NCBI GenBank assembly: GCA_035578175.1
Contig: JAQMRL010000001.1
Location: 188,968,783 to 189,032,782, forward strand
Direction of reading: 5' to 3'
Length of the DNA stretch: 64,000 bases
Source: Catonia carolina
Lineage: Eukaryota > Arthropoda > Insecta > Hemiptera > Achilidae
A model generated the notes under the pieces. It had not been told where the DNA came from, ran no database searches, and saw only the letters and a list, made by a program, of their open reading frames with translations. The position numbers were made by a program, and so were the translations under genes. Positions 40,601-44,131 of the stretch are shown here, piece after piece. Positions within the stretch are counted from its first letter, which is position 1; each line of letters opens with the position of its first letter.

Positions 40601-41806
40601 GTCAATTGAACCAAGCAGTTCATAGGTAATGACAGACGGCCGCCCTGAACGCTTGTCATCATGAGTGTTTTCTCTCCCCAAGTTGAAGTTACGACACCTG
40701 CGCCGAACGGCGACTCGTCCATAACCTTGTCTCCATAAACCTGTAGCAGCCAGTTTTGAGGGTTCATTATTGTAAAACATGACATTTATTCTAGTATAAA
40801 AATAAATGTTATTTATTATTCTAAATTTAAATCTAATATTTATGTCAAATAAATTAAATAAATTAAATTTTTTTACAATAATGGAAAGTTTGAAAAAGAA
40901 TAAAAAATTTAGTTTGTAGTTGGTTACCGGTATGTGCAGTTGTTTTTTTTATTTGCTCTTAATAAATAATTTGTTAAAAATACATCACGCTGCAAACCTC
41001 CTTCAATTGGTGATGAATATCAATTGGTCGCATATTCCTTGTGTTGAGAAACCTGATCACAGCCGTAACTTCACAACTGACAGCATTCTCTATTTTTTTA
41101 ACATCATAAACACTAACAGCAACAATACAGTCAATGCGAACAGCAAAATAACGTTACACAGAAAAAGCAAACACATAATTGGGAGCATTAGATCCTATCT
41201 GGCAGCTACTCTACTCACTAGCACTTCGTACAGCGCAAACGGTTACCACTTTCCGGATGTCCCTCGTTTATGTTATTACACACATTCGATCGTATGATTT
41301 TTACATATTGAATATCTATCATTTGTTGCATTTCAATATCTAAATTGAATTCCAGCCAGTACTTCTTTATTATGTATATATATATATTAATTAACTGTTT
41401 TAGTTAAAATGTTTAATACAATTTAGTATTACTGGATATTGTATTTTATTATATACAAGATTTTTCTGCATTTTAATTTTTTGATGTTAGGTTAGTTTAC
41501 ATTCTTGTTTCAACGAATTTGTGTATATACGCATGAGTTTTTGTATTTGCCCCTGTATATTTTAATGTACTGTATATATTGTAAAATTCATTTCACCACT
41601 TAAAATGAGATTTTTATGAATTAATTACTATTTTTATAAAGTATTTGTTAAGTAAATATTTTTACAGGCAAAGAATACCAAATCAACAATGGTGGCTTAA
41701 ATTGAGACCACTTCTACGAATATTAGCAAAACATGAAAGTTCTTATATAGAGGAAGGAGGATTGTATCTGACCGTAGAAGAAAAGCATCAAGATCAGTTA
41801 GCATAA
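1611..41806 (+). CDS. Pfk: 6-phosphofructokinase, 3' part of gene, 11 shared exons plus two alternative last exons
   Basis: ATP-dependent 6-phosphofructokinase makes fructose 1,6-bisphosphate, the committed step of glycolysis, in the cytosol as a tetramer. Exons: 1611-1687, 5846-6034, 6678-6868, 9148-9226, 11250-11396, 12643-12801, 16360-16512, 19053-19152, 20489-20615, 23006-23103, 30176-30395, then 33803-33941 or 41668-41806. Splice phases agree at every junction and give 558 residues plus a split first codon. Animal PFK is a fused tandem duplication of about 780 residues. Here the end of the catalytic N-half ([24 protein letters not shown]) is followed by a linker and the complete regulatory C-half ([53 protein letters not shown]). 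The N-terminal ~220 residues lie upstream of the window. All junctions are GT-AG except the first, which is best read as GC-AG. The introns are stuffed with transposons, but the exons are undamaged. Confidence 0.97.
2991..3041. repeat. perfect 16-base inverted repeat
   Basis: Arms 2991-3006 and 3026-3041 (ATGTACCTAAAATTAA and its exact complement) are separated by 19 AT-only bases. They could form a hairpin in RNA or be the core of a small foldback element. No flanking duplication was identified. Confidence 0.6.
3143..3308 (-). mobile_element. tRNA-headed SINE, family A
   Basis: Read on the - strand it begins GCCTCCGTAGCGTAGTGG (tRNA-like, A-box region) and carries a B-box GGTTCGATTCC. A tail follows with CAGGGTCTGGAAATTTC and GATGACCGAGC. 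The acceptor stem does not pair, so it is not a functional tRNA. The same tail occurs at 6330-6492 and 17533-17700. Confidence 0.75.
3611..3675 (+). mobile_element. SINE family C, 3' tail fragment
   Basis: The segment TTACACACCAATGTCGTTGC through GATGCGACATAAATAAA plus a poly(A) run matches the 3' half of the SINE at 61414-61609. The tRNA-like head is missing. Confidence 0.65.
4559..5302 (+). mobile_element. inverted-repeat element with internal tandem repeats, copy 1
   Basis: The ends are TGGTGGCAATTTTTAAAA and its near complement AAAAATTGCCACC. The interior holds about four diverged units of roughly 100 bases, each with a core like GTCATTCGATTCCTCTTA and a phrase like CCGGAAGTCAAGAAATCA. 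There is no coding capacity. A second copy in the opposite orientation is at 9949-10655. Probably a non-autonomous DNA transposon; superfamily not assigned. Confidence 0.65.
5846..6034 (+). CDS. Pfk: Pfk exon, N-half catalytic domain
   Basis: 63 codons, phase 0 at both ends. It contains [14 protein letters not shown], which includes the conserved Glu of the sugar-phosphate site, and [18 protein letters not shown], the conserved motif near the end of each PFK half. The acceptor is ATTAG and the donor GTAAGA. Confidence 0.96.
6330..6492 (+). mobile_element. tRNA-headed SINE, family A, degenerate
   Basis: It carries a B-box GGTTCAATTCC and the family A tail (TCTGGAGG then GCTGATGGCCAAGCTG and a final ATAAAACAAA). 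It sits in the 643-base intron between two Pfk exons. Confidence 0.6.
6678..6868 (+). CDS. Pfk: Pfk exon, end of N-half
   Basis: It begins [19 protein letters not shown] and contains [15 protein letters not shown], both hallmark PFK stretches. It starts in phase 0 and ends in phase 2 at a GTAAGT donor. Confidence 0.96.
6869..9147 (+). other. Pfk intron contents
   Basis: The only recognised content is the degenerate mariner at about 7887-8940. The first kilobase, 6869-7886, shows short chance frames only. Confidence 0.5.
7887..8940 (-). pseudogene. degenerate mariner transposase
   Basis: On the - strand, scattered frames recall mariner transposase. [14 protein letters not shown] (near 8690) resembles the DNA-binding end. 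Near 8330-8450, [20 protein letters not shown] and then CQHP with an adjacent SPD-like piece match the HHDNAPxH...YSPDLAPCDFFLF catalytic block with changes. Many stops and shifts make it an old remnant. The boundaries are approximate. Confidence 0.55.
9148..9226 (+). CDS. Pfk: Pfk exon, interdomain linker
   Basis: Encodes [18 protein letters not shown] and the start of the hinge between the two PFK halves. This 79-nt exon completes a split Lys codon and ends in phase 0 at GTATGT. The linker is short and acidic/basic, as is usual in insect PFK. Confidence 0.93.
9227..11249 (+). other. Pfk intron contents
   Basis: It holds the second tandem-repeat-bearing element (9949-10655). The flanks 9227-9948 and 10656-11249 carry no feature I can name. 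Confidence 0.5.
9949..10655 (-). mobile_element. inverted-repeat element with internal tandem repeats, copy 2
   Basis: Reverse-oriented relative of 4559-5302: it starts TGGTGGCAATTTTTGAAAAG, ends AAAAATTGCCACCA, and contains repeated blocks of the type TTTAAGAGGAATCGA followed by GACACTATTTTTGTTT. It has at least three clear units plus partial ones. Confidence 0.65.
11250..11396 (+). CDS. Pfk: Pfk exon, start of C-half
   Basis: 49 codons containing [15 protein letters not shown], the nucleotide-binding-like loop at the start of the regulatory half, and [14 protein letters not shown]. Phase 0 at both ends, with a GTAAGT donor. Confidence 0.96.
11397..12642 (+). other. Pfk intron, nothing recognised
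   Basis: 1.25 kb of AT-rich sequence with no coding similarity or repeat boundary that I can see, other than the intron's own splice sites. Confidence 0.5.
12643..12801 (+). CDS. Pfk: Pfk exon, C-half
   Basis: 53 codons containing [17 protein letters not shown] and LLIIGGFE, diagnostic of the PFK C-half. The acceptor is TTGCAG and the donor GTAAGT. Phase 0 at both ends. Confidence 0.96.
12965..13487 (+). mobile_element. possible piggyBac-like 5' fragment with acidic N-terminal peptide
   Basis: After TTAA (12961-12964) the sequence CTCTTTCGAGATGACAACCG is followed by repeated subterminal motifs (GGCAAACGTA, GTATCTCATACG). A frame starts at 13365: [19 protein letters not shown] and on to [11 protein letters not shown], then a stop. 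Acidic Ser/Asp-rich N-termini are common in piggyBac transposases, but the catalytic domain is absent and no right end was found. Confidence 0.4.
15237..16189. mobile_element. piggyBac-like non-autonomous element, TTAA-flanked, family P1
   Basis: TTAA at 15233-15236 and 16190-16193 flanks ends CCCTTCGTTTACGC and TAATATAAGGG. The interior matches the element at 29302-30032, for example ATAATTTGAGATATCAT near the right end and the CCAATAAATTCATTTA block on the left. No transposase is encoded. Confidence 0.72.
16360..16512 (+). CDS. Pfk: Pfk exon, C-half
   Basis: 51 codons with [18 protein letters not shown], the PFK motif in which the usual catalytic Asp region is remodelled in the regulatory half. 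Phase 0 at both ends, with a GTATGG donor. Confidence 0.96.
17533..17700 (+). mobile_element. tRNA-headed SINE, family A
   Basis: tRNA-like head TGGTCCATTGGTAAGAGTG with a degenerate B-box, then GTCTGGAAAATTATTACAAT, CTGATGACCAAAATG and an AATAAACTCAAAATAAAA end. It is aligned by eye with 6330-6492 and with the complement of 3143-3308. Confidence 0.65.
18101..18960. mobile_element. candidate piggyBac-like element
   Basis: The left end CCCGGTTACTACC follows TTTAA and the right end CGGTATAACGGGT precedes TTAA. The terminal match is short and imperfect, so this call is weaker than the other TTAA-flanked elements. Confidence 0.45.
19053..19152 (+). CDS. Pfk: Pfk exon, C-half
   Basis: Reads [17 protein letters not shown] then [16 protein letters not shown], the motif matching MGRxCGYLA of the N-half. 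It ends in phase 1 at GTAAGT. Confidence 0.96.
19153..20488 (+). other. Pfk intron, nothing recognised
   Basis: 1.3 kb without a supported feature. There is a local direct repeat of ACATCATG / ACATCATGTAAA around 19962-20000. Confidence 0.45.
20489..20615 (+). CDS. Pfk: Pfk exon, C-half
   Basis: Encodes [16 protein letters not shown] and [12 protein letters not shown]. It starts in phase 1 and ends in phase 2. Confidence 0.96.
20640..20914 (-). repeat. Penelope-like terminal repeat (pLTR), copy 1
   Basis: On the - strand it reads through GATGGATCCACCGAAACACG. It is homologous to 21590-21800 and to the two arms at 60074-60405. The copy is cut at its upstream end by the piggyBac-like element at 20919-21521. 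Confidence 0.6.
20752..20796 (-). ncRNA. hammerhead-like motif, degenerate
   Basis: The - strand has CTGATGA (20781-20787) and GAAAC followed by ACGT and GTA (20759-20761). The stem II region has lost three bases relative to the copy at 21731, leaving only about two pairs, so it is probably inactive. Confidence 0.35.
20919..21521. mobile_element. piggyBac-like non-autonomous element, TTAA-flanked
   Basis: TTAA at 20915-20918 and 21522-21525 flanks CCCTTAAAGTGCCAGC on the left and CTAGCACTGTAAGGG on the right. It is 603 bases, with no transposase. It inserted into or beside a Penelope-like terminal repeat. Confidence 0.75.
21590..21800 (-). repeat. Penelope-like terminal repeat (pLTR), copy 2
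   Basis: Direct homologue of 20640-20914, lying immediately downstream (on the - strand) of the GIY-YIG reading frame. The shared blocks are TTATAATGCATCC, TTTCACTAACCTT, the GGATCC palindrome region and TGAAACTAAAAAC. Confidence 0.6.
21697..21745 (-). ncRNA. hammerhead-ribozyme-like motif
   Basis: The - strand reads stem I (TTTACT), core CTGATGA (21731-21737), one extra T, stem II GGTG-GATC-CACC, core GAAA (21714-21717), a 2-bp stem III closing loop ACGT, then GTA (21706-21708) and AGTGAAA, which pairs back with stem I. Penelope-like elements are known to carry type I hammerheads with very short stem III. The extra T between core and stem II is non-canonical. Confidence 0.5.
21848..22199 (-). 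pseudogene. Penelope-like element, GIY-YIG endonuclease C-terminal fragment
   Basis: The open frame contains [20 protein letters not shown] (the YIG half of the GIY-YIG motif and the catalytic Arg region), then [16 protein letters not shown] and [15 protein letters not shown] with the expected conserved Glu. This is the nuclease domain at the C-terminus of Penelope-like reverse transcriptases. The RT domain is missing: the element is 5'-truncated at about 22200, where an inverted piece of the terminal repeat begins. Confidence 0.72.
22200..22290 (+). repeat. inverted fragment of the Penelope-like terminal repeat
   Basis: GGTGACGCAGTTTAAAAAGA and following bases are the exact complement, over roughly 80 bases, of 21605-21690. 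It caps the truncated end of the GIY-YIG fragment. Confidence 0.65.
22291..23005 (+). other. Pfk intron remainder, nothing recognised
   Basis: It starts with TTAACCCTTTGCAAGC, reminiscent of a piggyBac-like end, but no partner end is convincing. The rest is AT-rich intron up to the TTACAG acceptor. Confidence 0.4.
23006..23103 (+). CDS. Pfk: Pfk exon, C-half
   Basis: 98 nt encoding [13 protein letters not shown] and [20 protein letters not shown]. The next 60 bases remain open but are intron: the donor is GTAAAC and the following exon resumes in phase with HMQQGG. Confidence 0.95.
23244..23292 (+). mobile_element. LINE family L1A 3' end fragment
   Basis: CTTGACATGTCCTATACTCC through CTGGATGC and a short A run matches the 3' terminus of the large LINE (complement of 23694-23735) with one mismatch in 42. 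It is a severely 5'-truncated insertion in the + direction. Confidence 0.65.
24013..26757 (-). pseudogene. LINE L1A endonuclease and reverse transcriptase
   Basis: The first part (26757-25993) has [11 protein letters not shown] and [13 protein letters not shown] endonuclease motifs. A stop at 25993-25995 interrupts the same frame, which continues to 24241 with RT motifs: [56 protein letters not shown] and [10 protein letters not shown], then a C-terminal domain. A second stop at 24241-24243 precedes a still-recognisable end (VHNHYTRNR ... [12 protein letters not shown] ... HEFLSK) with the original stop at 24013-24015. The FADDT and C-terminal region suggest the CR1/Jockey assemblage; the clade is not certain. 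Confidence 0.88.
26750..27676 (-). pseudogene. LINE L1A esterase domain and start of endonuclease in one frame
   Basis: It opens [13 protein letters not shown] (GDS-like block with the nucleophile Ser), then [12 protein letters not shown] (block III, GxxN/D-like). The tail of the domain has [14 protein letters not shown] (DxxHL-like block with His). Without a stop the same frame continues to [19 protein letters not shown] and [12 protein letters not shown], the first strand of the APE endonuclease. A 15-base tandem duplication near 26767-26796 repeats GLKSN, and a frameshift follows at about 26757. Confidence 0.75.
27679..28177 (-). pseudogene. LINE L1A N-terminal region, coiled coil
   Basis: Begins [20 protein letters not shown] at 28177 and runs into a one-base shift at an A run near 28050. 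It continues as a Lys/Glu/Asn-rich coiled coil ([20 protein letters not shown]), then an Asn/Lys-rich linker to 27679. It corresponds to the nucleic-acid-binding/multimerising part of LINE ORF1 proteins; no CCHC zinc finger was seen. Confidence 0.65.
28570..28790 (-). pseudogene. RTE-like LINE fragment, degenerate
   Basis: On the - strand [19 protein letters not shown] and, further on, [11 protein letters not shown] recall the C-terminal region of RTE-type reverse transcriptases (KxYxxxVxPTLLYGxETW ... KPKGKRxxGRPxxRW). There are several stops. Confidence 0.55.
29133..29208 (+). mobile_element. retroposon R394, 3' fragment
   Basis: CGGTAAACCACCTTACTCTT and following bases match the last ~75 bases of the elements at 36461-36853 and 47151-47544, ending near GGCCTGAACATC. 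Confidence 0.5.
29302..30032. mobile_element. piggyBac-like non-autonomous element, TTAA-flanked, family P1
   Basis: TTAA at 29298-29301 and 30033-30036 flanks CCCTCTTGCGCCGCTCC and CCTGGCGCTCAAGGG, which match as inverted ends. The interior is homologous to 15237-16189 in the same orientation. The frame inside it (29513-29776) is not a known protein. It sits 140 bases before the last shared Pfk exon. Confidence 0.75.
30176..30395 (+). CDS. Pfk: Pfk exon, last shared exon
   Basis: Contains [19 protein letters not shown], the conserved C-half motif with an arginine known in the family to contact the effector phosphate. It ends in phase 2 (GA|) at GTGAGT and joins either terminal exon to complete a Glu codon. 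Confidence 0.96.
30396..31350 (+). other. Pfk intron, nothing recognised
   Basis: AT-rich intron start between the last shared exon and the transposon fragment that begins near 31350. No feature is supported. Confidence 0.45.
31350..32060 (-). pseudogene. HTH transposon fragment, copy 1, split by a LINE
   Basis: Bases 31370-31552 and 31869-32060 are homologous to 52550-52975, where the - strand encodes a helix-turn-helix-like segment. Here the frame is broken, and a LINE fragment (31553-31857) has inserted in the middle. Confidence 0.6.
31553..31857 (+). mobile_element. LINE 3' fragment with 11-base target-site duplication
   Basis: It encodes [20 protein letters not shown] then [20 protein letters not shown] and [16 protein letters not shown], the C-terminal end of a common arthropod endonuclease/RT LINE. 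It ends in a short A run. It is flanked by ATATTAGATTT at 31542-31552 and 31858-31868, a clean target-site duplication. Confidence 0.75.
32109..33025 (+). repeat. unclassified ~0.9-kb interspersed repeat U1, copy 1
   Basis: It begins with a near-palindrome (TACTTTC ... GAAAGTA around TATATGAATATATA, 32109-32148). It continues through GCGATTGGTCTGTGTGTG and AATATCTCAAGAACGGAACA and ends near GAGTGTTTCACACCAAATTT. Homologous over its length to 46135-47025 in the same orientation. No coding function is evident; the small frame [18 protein letters not shown] is shared between copies but has stops. Confidence 0.65.
33540..33665 (-). mobile_element. tRNA-headed SINE, family B
   Basis: The - strand reads GGGTCGTTGGTACAGTGGCC, then B-box GGTTCAATTCC, then GCTCTGGCAATTTTTCATCC. 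It is 137 bases upstream of Pfk exon A. Confidence 0.65.
33803..33941 (+). CDS. Pfk: Pfk alternative terminal exon A (proximal)
   Basis: After a TTCCAG acceptor it completes a Glu codon and encodes 45 residues beginning [20 protein letters not shown] and ending ADDSLL, then TAA. This is the canonical PFK C-terminus (RIPxxQWWLxLRP). It is homologous to, and the same length as, the distal exon at 41668-41806. A possible polyadenylation hexamer AATAAA is at 34157-34162. Confidence 0.92.
33942..35260 (+). other. putative 3' UTR of Pfk isoform A and intron of isoform B
   Basis: AT-rich sequence after the exon A stop. A poly(A) hexamer is at 34157. Nothing else is recognised up to the pogo-like element at 35264. 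Confidence 0.45.
34157..34162 (+). terminator. candidate poly(A) signal for Pfk isoform A
   Basis: AATAAA about 215 bases after the exon A stop codon. It was chosen as the first canonical hexamer after the stop; no GU-rich element was checked. Confidence 0.4.
35264..35822. mobile_element. pogo/Tigger-like non-autonomous element, TA-flanked
   Basis: Ends CAGTCAAACTTTGAT and its exact complement ATCAAAGTTTGACTG, flanked by TA at 35262-35263 and 35823-35824. The second halves of the inverted repeats (GTGACGAAATC versus GTTTTCGTTAT) also match. It is 559 bases, without transposase. Confidence 0.75.
36080..36989. mobile_element. pogo/Tigger-like non-autonomous element carrying a nested retroposon
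   Basis: Left end CAGTAAAACCCGTCTTAACC and right end GTTAAGCAGGGTTTTAATG, with TA on both sides (36078-36079, 36990-36991). A 393-base retroposon (36461-36853) sits inside. Confidence 0.65.
36461..36853 (+). mobile_element. retroposon R394, full copy with target-site duplication
   Basis: Begins CTGCCCATAACAGACAGGTG and ends in an AAC repeat (CCTAAACAACAAC). It is flanked by CATACTAATA at 36451-36460 and 36854-36863. A second copy of nearly the same length, on the other strand, is at 47151-47544. The head is not obviously tRNA-like. Confidence 0.75.
36992..37215 (+). other. intron spacer, nothing recognised
   Basis: AT-rich sequence between two TA-flanked elements, without supported features. 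Confidence 0.4.
37975..39168 (-). mobile_element. RTE-like LINE, 5'-truncated
   Basis: A T run at 37977-37992 is the poly(A) tail of a - strand insertion. The body is an RT frame (38025-39140 plus a few codons upstream). Confidence 0.75.
38025..39168 (-). pseudogene. reverse transcriptase C-terminal half (RTE-like)
   Basis: A long open frame of about 380 residues: [20 protein letters not shown] (RT motif 4 region), [12 protein letters not shown] (catalytic YxDD-type motif as FADD), FKYLGEIIT (thumb), and the conserved [17 protein letters not shown] in the C-terminal region. It ends at a stop near the poly(A). The fingers and endonuclease are absent, so it cannot be functional, but the surviving frame is intact, suggesting recent insertion. 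Confidence 0.82.
39780..40785 (-). pseudogene. mariner transposase, broken
   Basis: The N-terminal part (40785-40520) has [18 protein letters not shown] and [15 protein letters not shown], the mariner DNA-binding region. After a deletion, [16 protein letters not shown] (HHDNAxPH block) lies at 40397-40490. Beyond the inserted [22 protein letters not shown] (catalytic SPDLAPxD) lies at 39780-39880. There are shifts and a missing middle. Confidence 0.72.
39890..40397 (-). mobile_element. LINE L1A 3' end inserted in a mariner
   Basis: The poly(T) at 39887-39897 is the antisense tail. The insert includes the L1A 3' UTR phrase GGAGTCTCCAGG and the C-terminal 132 codons ([17 protein letters not shown] ... 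[16 protein letters not shown] ... VQEFLS) with an intact stop at 39985. AAGTT occurs at both junctions, a possible short target duplication. Confidence 0.75.
41668..41806 (+). CDS. Pfk: Pfk alternative terminal exon B (distal)
   Basis: After a TTTACAG acceptor it completes the same split Glu codon and encodes 45 residues beginning [20 protein letters not shown] and ending KHQDQLA, then TAA. The RIPxxQWWLxLRPLLRxLAKH core is shared with exon A, while the last ~20 residues differ. Exons A and B cannot be used in series because each carries its own stop. A likely polyadenylation hexamer is at 42528-42533. Confidence 0.92.
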
Positions 41807-43274
41807 ATATACACACTTTTAATAGTTTTATATTAGTACTGAATATTTTTTATATGTATTTTATAATTTTAAATTATATACATGTATTTTTATTTTTTAT
41901 TTAAAGCATAACACCTTTTGTACAATGTTTTTTCTTCGTGAGAAGAAAAAAAAATATTTTGTCTATTTGATTGTGTCACGTAAAGAAAATTTATTTTATC
42001 GATTTTTTTCGTTAAATAGCTTATTAATTTTTTAAAAAGCATGAAATCTAATTTGTGATATGTTGATCAGTTGGTAAATGATGTGGTTATTATATACTTT
42101 GTTTTGTTTCAAATACAATTTTGTTTTTTACTTTATTTATTTTTATTACTTTTATAAAGTATAATAATGTTGTCAATTATAAATTATAACTTGAAACTGA
42201 AAGTTTTTAATATTTTAACTACTCTATAAAAATACAGCACTCACATAAAAATAATATGCAGATCATGTACAACAATAAGCACCACTCGTAGATAATTCAT
42301 CTTTGAGAATGTGCCCTATCTCACATAAGTATATAGAATGTTACTCTCACTGGTTGTGTTTTCTGTAATTATTTATCATGTATGTACTGTATTTTATAGA
42401 ATGTTTAATGTTATTTTAGATACTAAATTTTCATGATAGTTCTTTTCAGTTAACTTGATTGAAGAAATTTATTTTACTGTATTTATTTTTTAAGATTAAA
42501 TTTATTTTTGTATCACTTATGTACAAAAATAAAATATATCAATTTTAATAAAAAATGTTTTAAAGAAGTAATTATAATTACTTGGGTAATTTTTGTTTTT
42601 GATTATTGAAATATTAATGAGTTATTAATTCTACTAGTTAATTATCATAGGTCTGTCTGACTGAAAATTTAGATAACTTTATTCAATTAAGTGATGTGCC
42701 TAATATACAAAACCGTCTGAACAAATTTCAAATTAGAAAAATGTCTTGTGCTTTTCAGAAAATTTATTGAATAATATACACTACATATTTTTATAAACTC
42801 AAATATTTGTGATTGTATTATAAATTTTTATTAGAAGCACATTCAGTTAGGAACACGTAATTATATATGTTATTAAATGGTTTGCTTTATCTTAGTAACT
42901 ATTTTTAAGTAAATAGTTGTTTTCAATAAATTCTTTTGTAGATTCTGTTATTCAATTTATTTTATATCTAGTAAAAACCAGATTAACTACTGTTCATGCA
43001 TTATTTGTTTTGCTAACAAAGAATTGTTGGAAACAGTATATTGCTCTTAATTGGATATCTATTTACAGAACCAGAACCTTGCTGTTTCTAATTAAATTTA
43101 AATAAAAATTTGAAATTACATTTAGGAACAATATTAAAGTTGAGTTATACTATTGTAGACCCTGCCATTTTTTGTTACAAATGTTATTGTAATTTTATAA
43201 ACTTATTGTGTCAGATACTTAATATTAACAAAGTTCTTTTTTTTAAAAAGTACTCCTCTAAATTGTTCCTAACA
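41807..43274 (+). other. putative 3' UTR of Pfk isoform B and downstream spacer
   Basis: Very AT-rich. Contains the candidate poly(A) hexamer at 42528. No other feature was recognised. Confidence 0.45.
42528..42533 (+). terminator. candidate poly(A) signal for Pfk isoform B
   Basis: AATAAA about 720 bases after the exon B stop. The stretch between is very AT-rich, which fits a 3' UTR. Confidence 0.35.
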
Positions 43275-43276
43275 TA

Positions 43277-44129
43277 CGAGGGGGTACCCAAAAGAAACCA
43301 GAATTATTTTTCAAAAGCTATAAATTTTCAATTTTTTTACAAAACAACCTTATCCCCTTCAAAATACTCTTCATTACAATTAATACATTTATCCCGCCTG
43401 TGCTTCCACATTTAGAAAATTTTTTGTAGTCATCTTTAGAAATGGCTGACAGCTTCTCCCTCGTTTTTTTCTTGACCGCTTCAATGTTATCAAATTGGTG
43501 TCCTTTAATGTTCCTTTTCAAGCGTAGAAATAAGAAAAAGTCGCACAGAGCCAGGTCAGGCGAGTAAGTTGCATTTTTAGTCGAAAAATCTTTCATCGAG
43601 ATGGCTATGTGTGCAGGTGCATTGTCATGGTGGAAGAACCAGTCTCCTGTCTGCCACAAATCGGATCTTTTTTGACGAACAATCTTCTTAAAACTTCCAA
43701 TTGTCAGTCAACAGTCTGAGAGCACACACTCTCAAATTTTTTAAATATTTTCATCGATTTGGGCAGTTGATGGACTTCCAGAATAAAGTTTTTCCCCAAT
43801 CGACATGTCGCCATTTTTAAACTGAGAAAACCACTCGTATGCTTGAGATTTTCCCATAGTGTCATCTTTTTTAGTGTTTTAACACTAAAACAATTTCAGC
43901 AGCACTTTTACCAGATAGAAAACAAACTTTCACAGCTACATGTTGTTCACTTAAACTTGCCGTCATAAAAAACGAAATAAGAACGAAACAGTGCCAGCAA
44001 AAACAATCACTGCAGATGAATATAGAACTCGCAATGAGTTGCGCTATACACGTCTGTGCAGCAGAATTGCGTACTACACAAGCAGCGCCCAAGGCAATTC
44101 TATTCCGGTTACTTTTGGGTACCCCCTGG
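43277..44129 (-). mobile_element. mariner-family transposon, internally deleted
   Basis: Left end CGAGGGGGTACCCAAAAG and right end CTTTTGGGTACCCCCTGG are near-perfect inverted repeats flanked by TA (43275-43276, 44130-44131). At 853 bases it is ~0.4 kb shorter than a full mariner. Both coding ends survive. Confidence 0.82.
43318..43990 (-). pseudogene. mariner transposase with internal deletion
   Basis: The N-terminal piece has SLSEQHVAVKVCFLSGKSAA, then a stop, then GKSQAYEWFSQFKNGD. The C-terminal piece has WFFHHDNAPAHIAI and YSPDLALCDFFLFLRLK and IEAVKKKTREKLSAI. The spacing between the two catalytic Asp residues is about seven residues shorter than the family's 34, and the middle of the protein is deleted. 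Confidence 0.8.
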
Positions 44130-44131
44130 TA

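Larger units (their letters stand above)
39533..41268 (-). mobile_element. mariner-family transposon with nested LINE fragment
   Basis: Left end AGAGGGTCGTCCAGAAAG and right end CTTTCCGGATGTCCCTCG match as diverged inverted repeats next to TA (39531-39532, 41269-41270). Removing the 508-base LINE insert (39890-40397) leaves ~1.23 kb, close to the usual 1.3-kb mariner. Confidence 0.7.
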
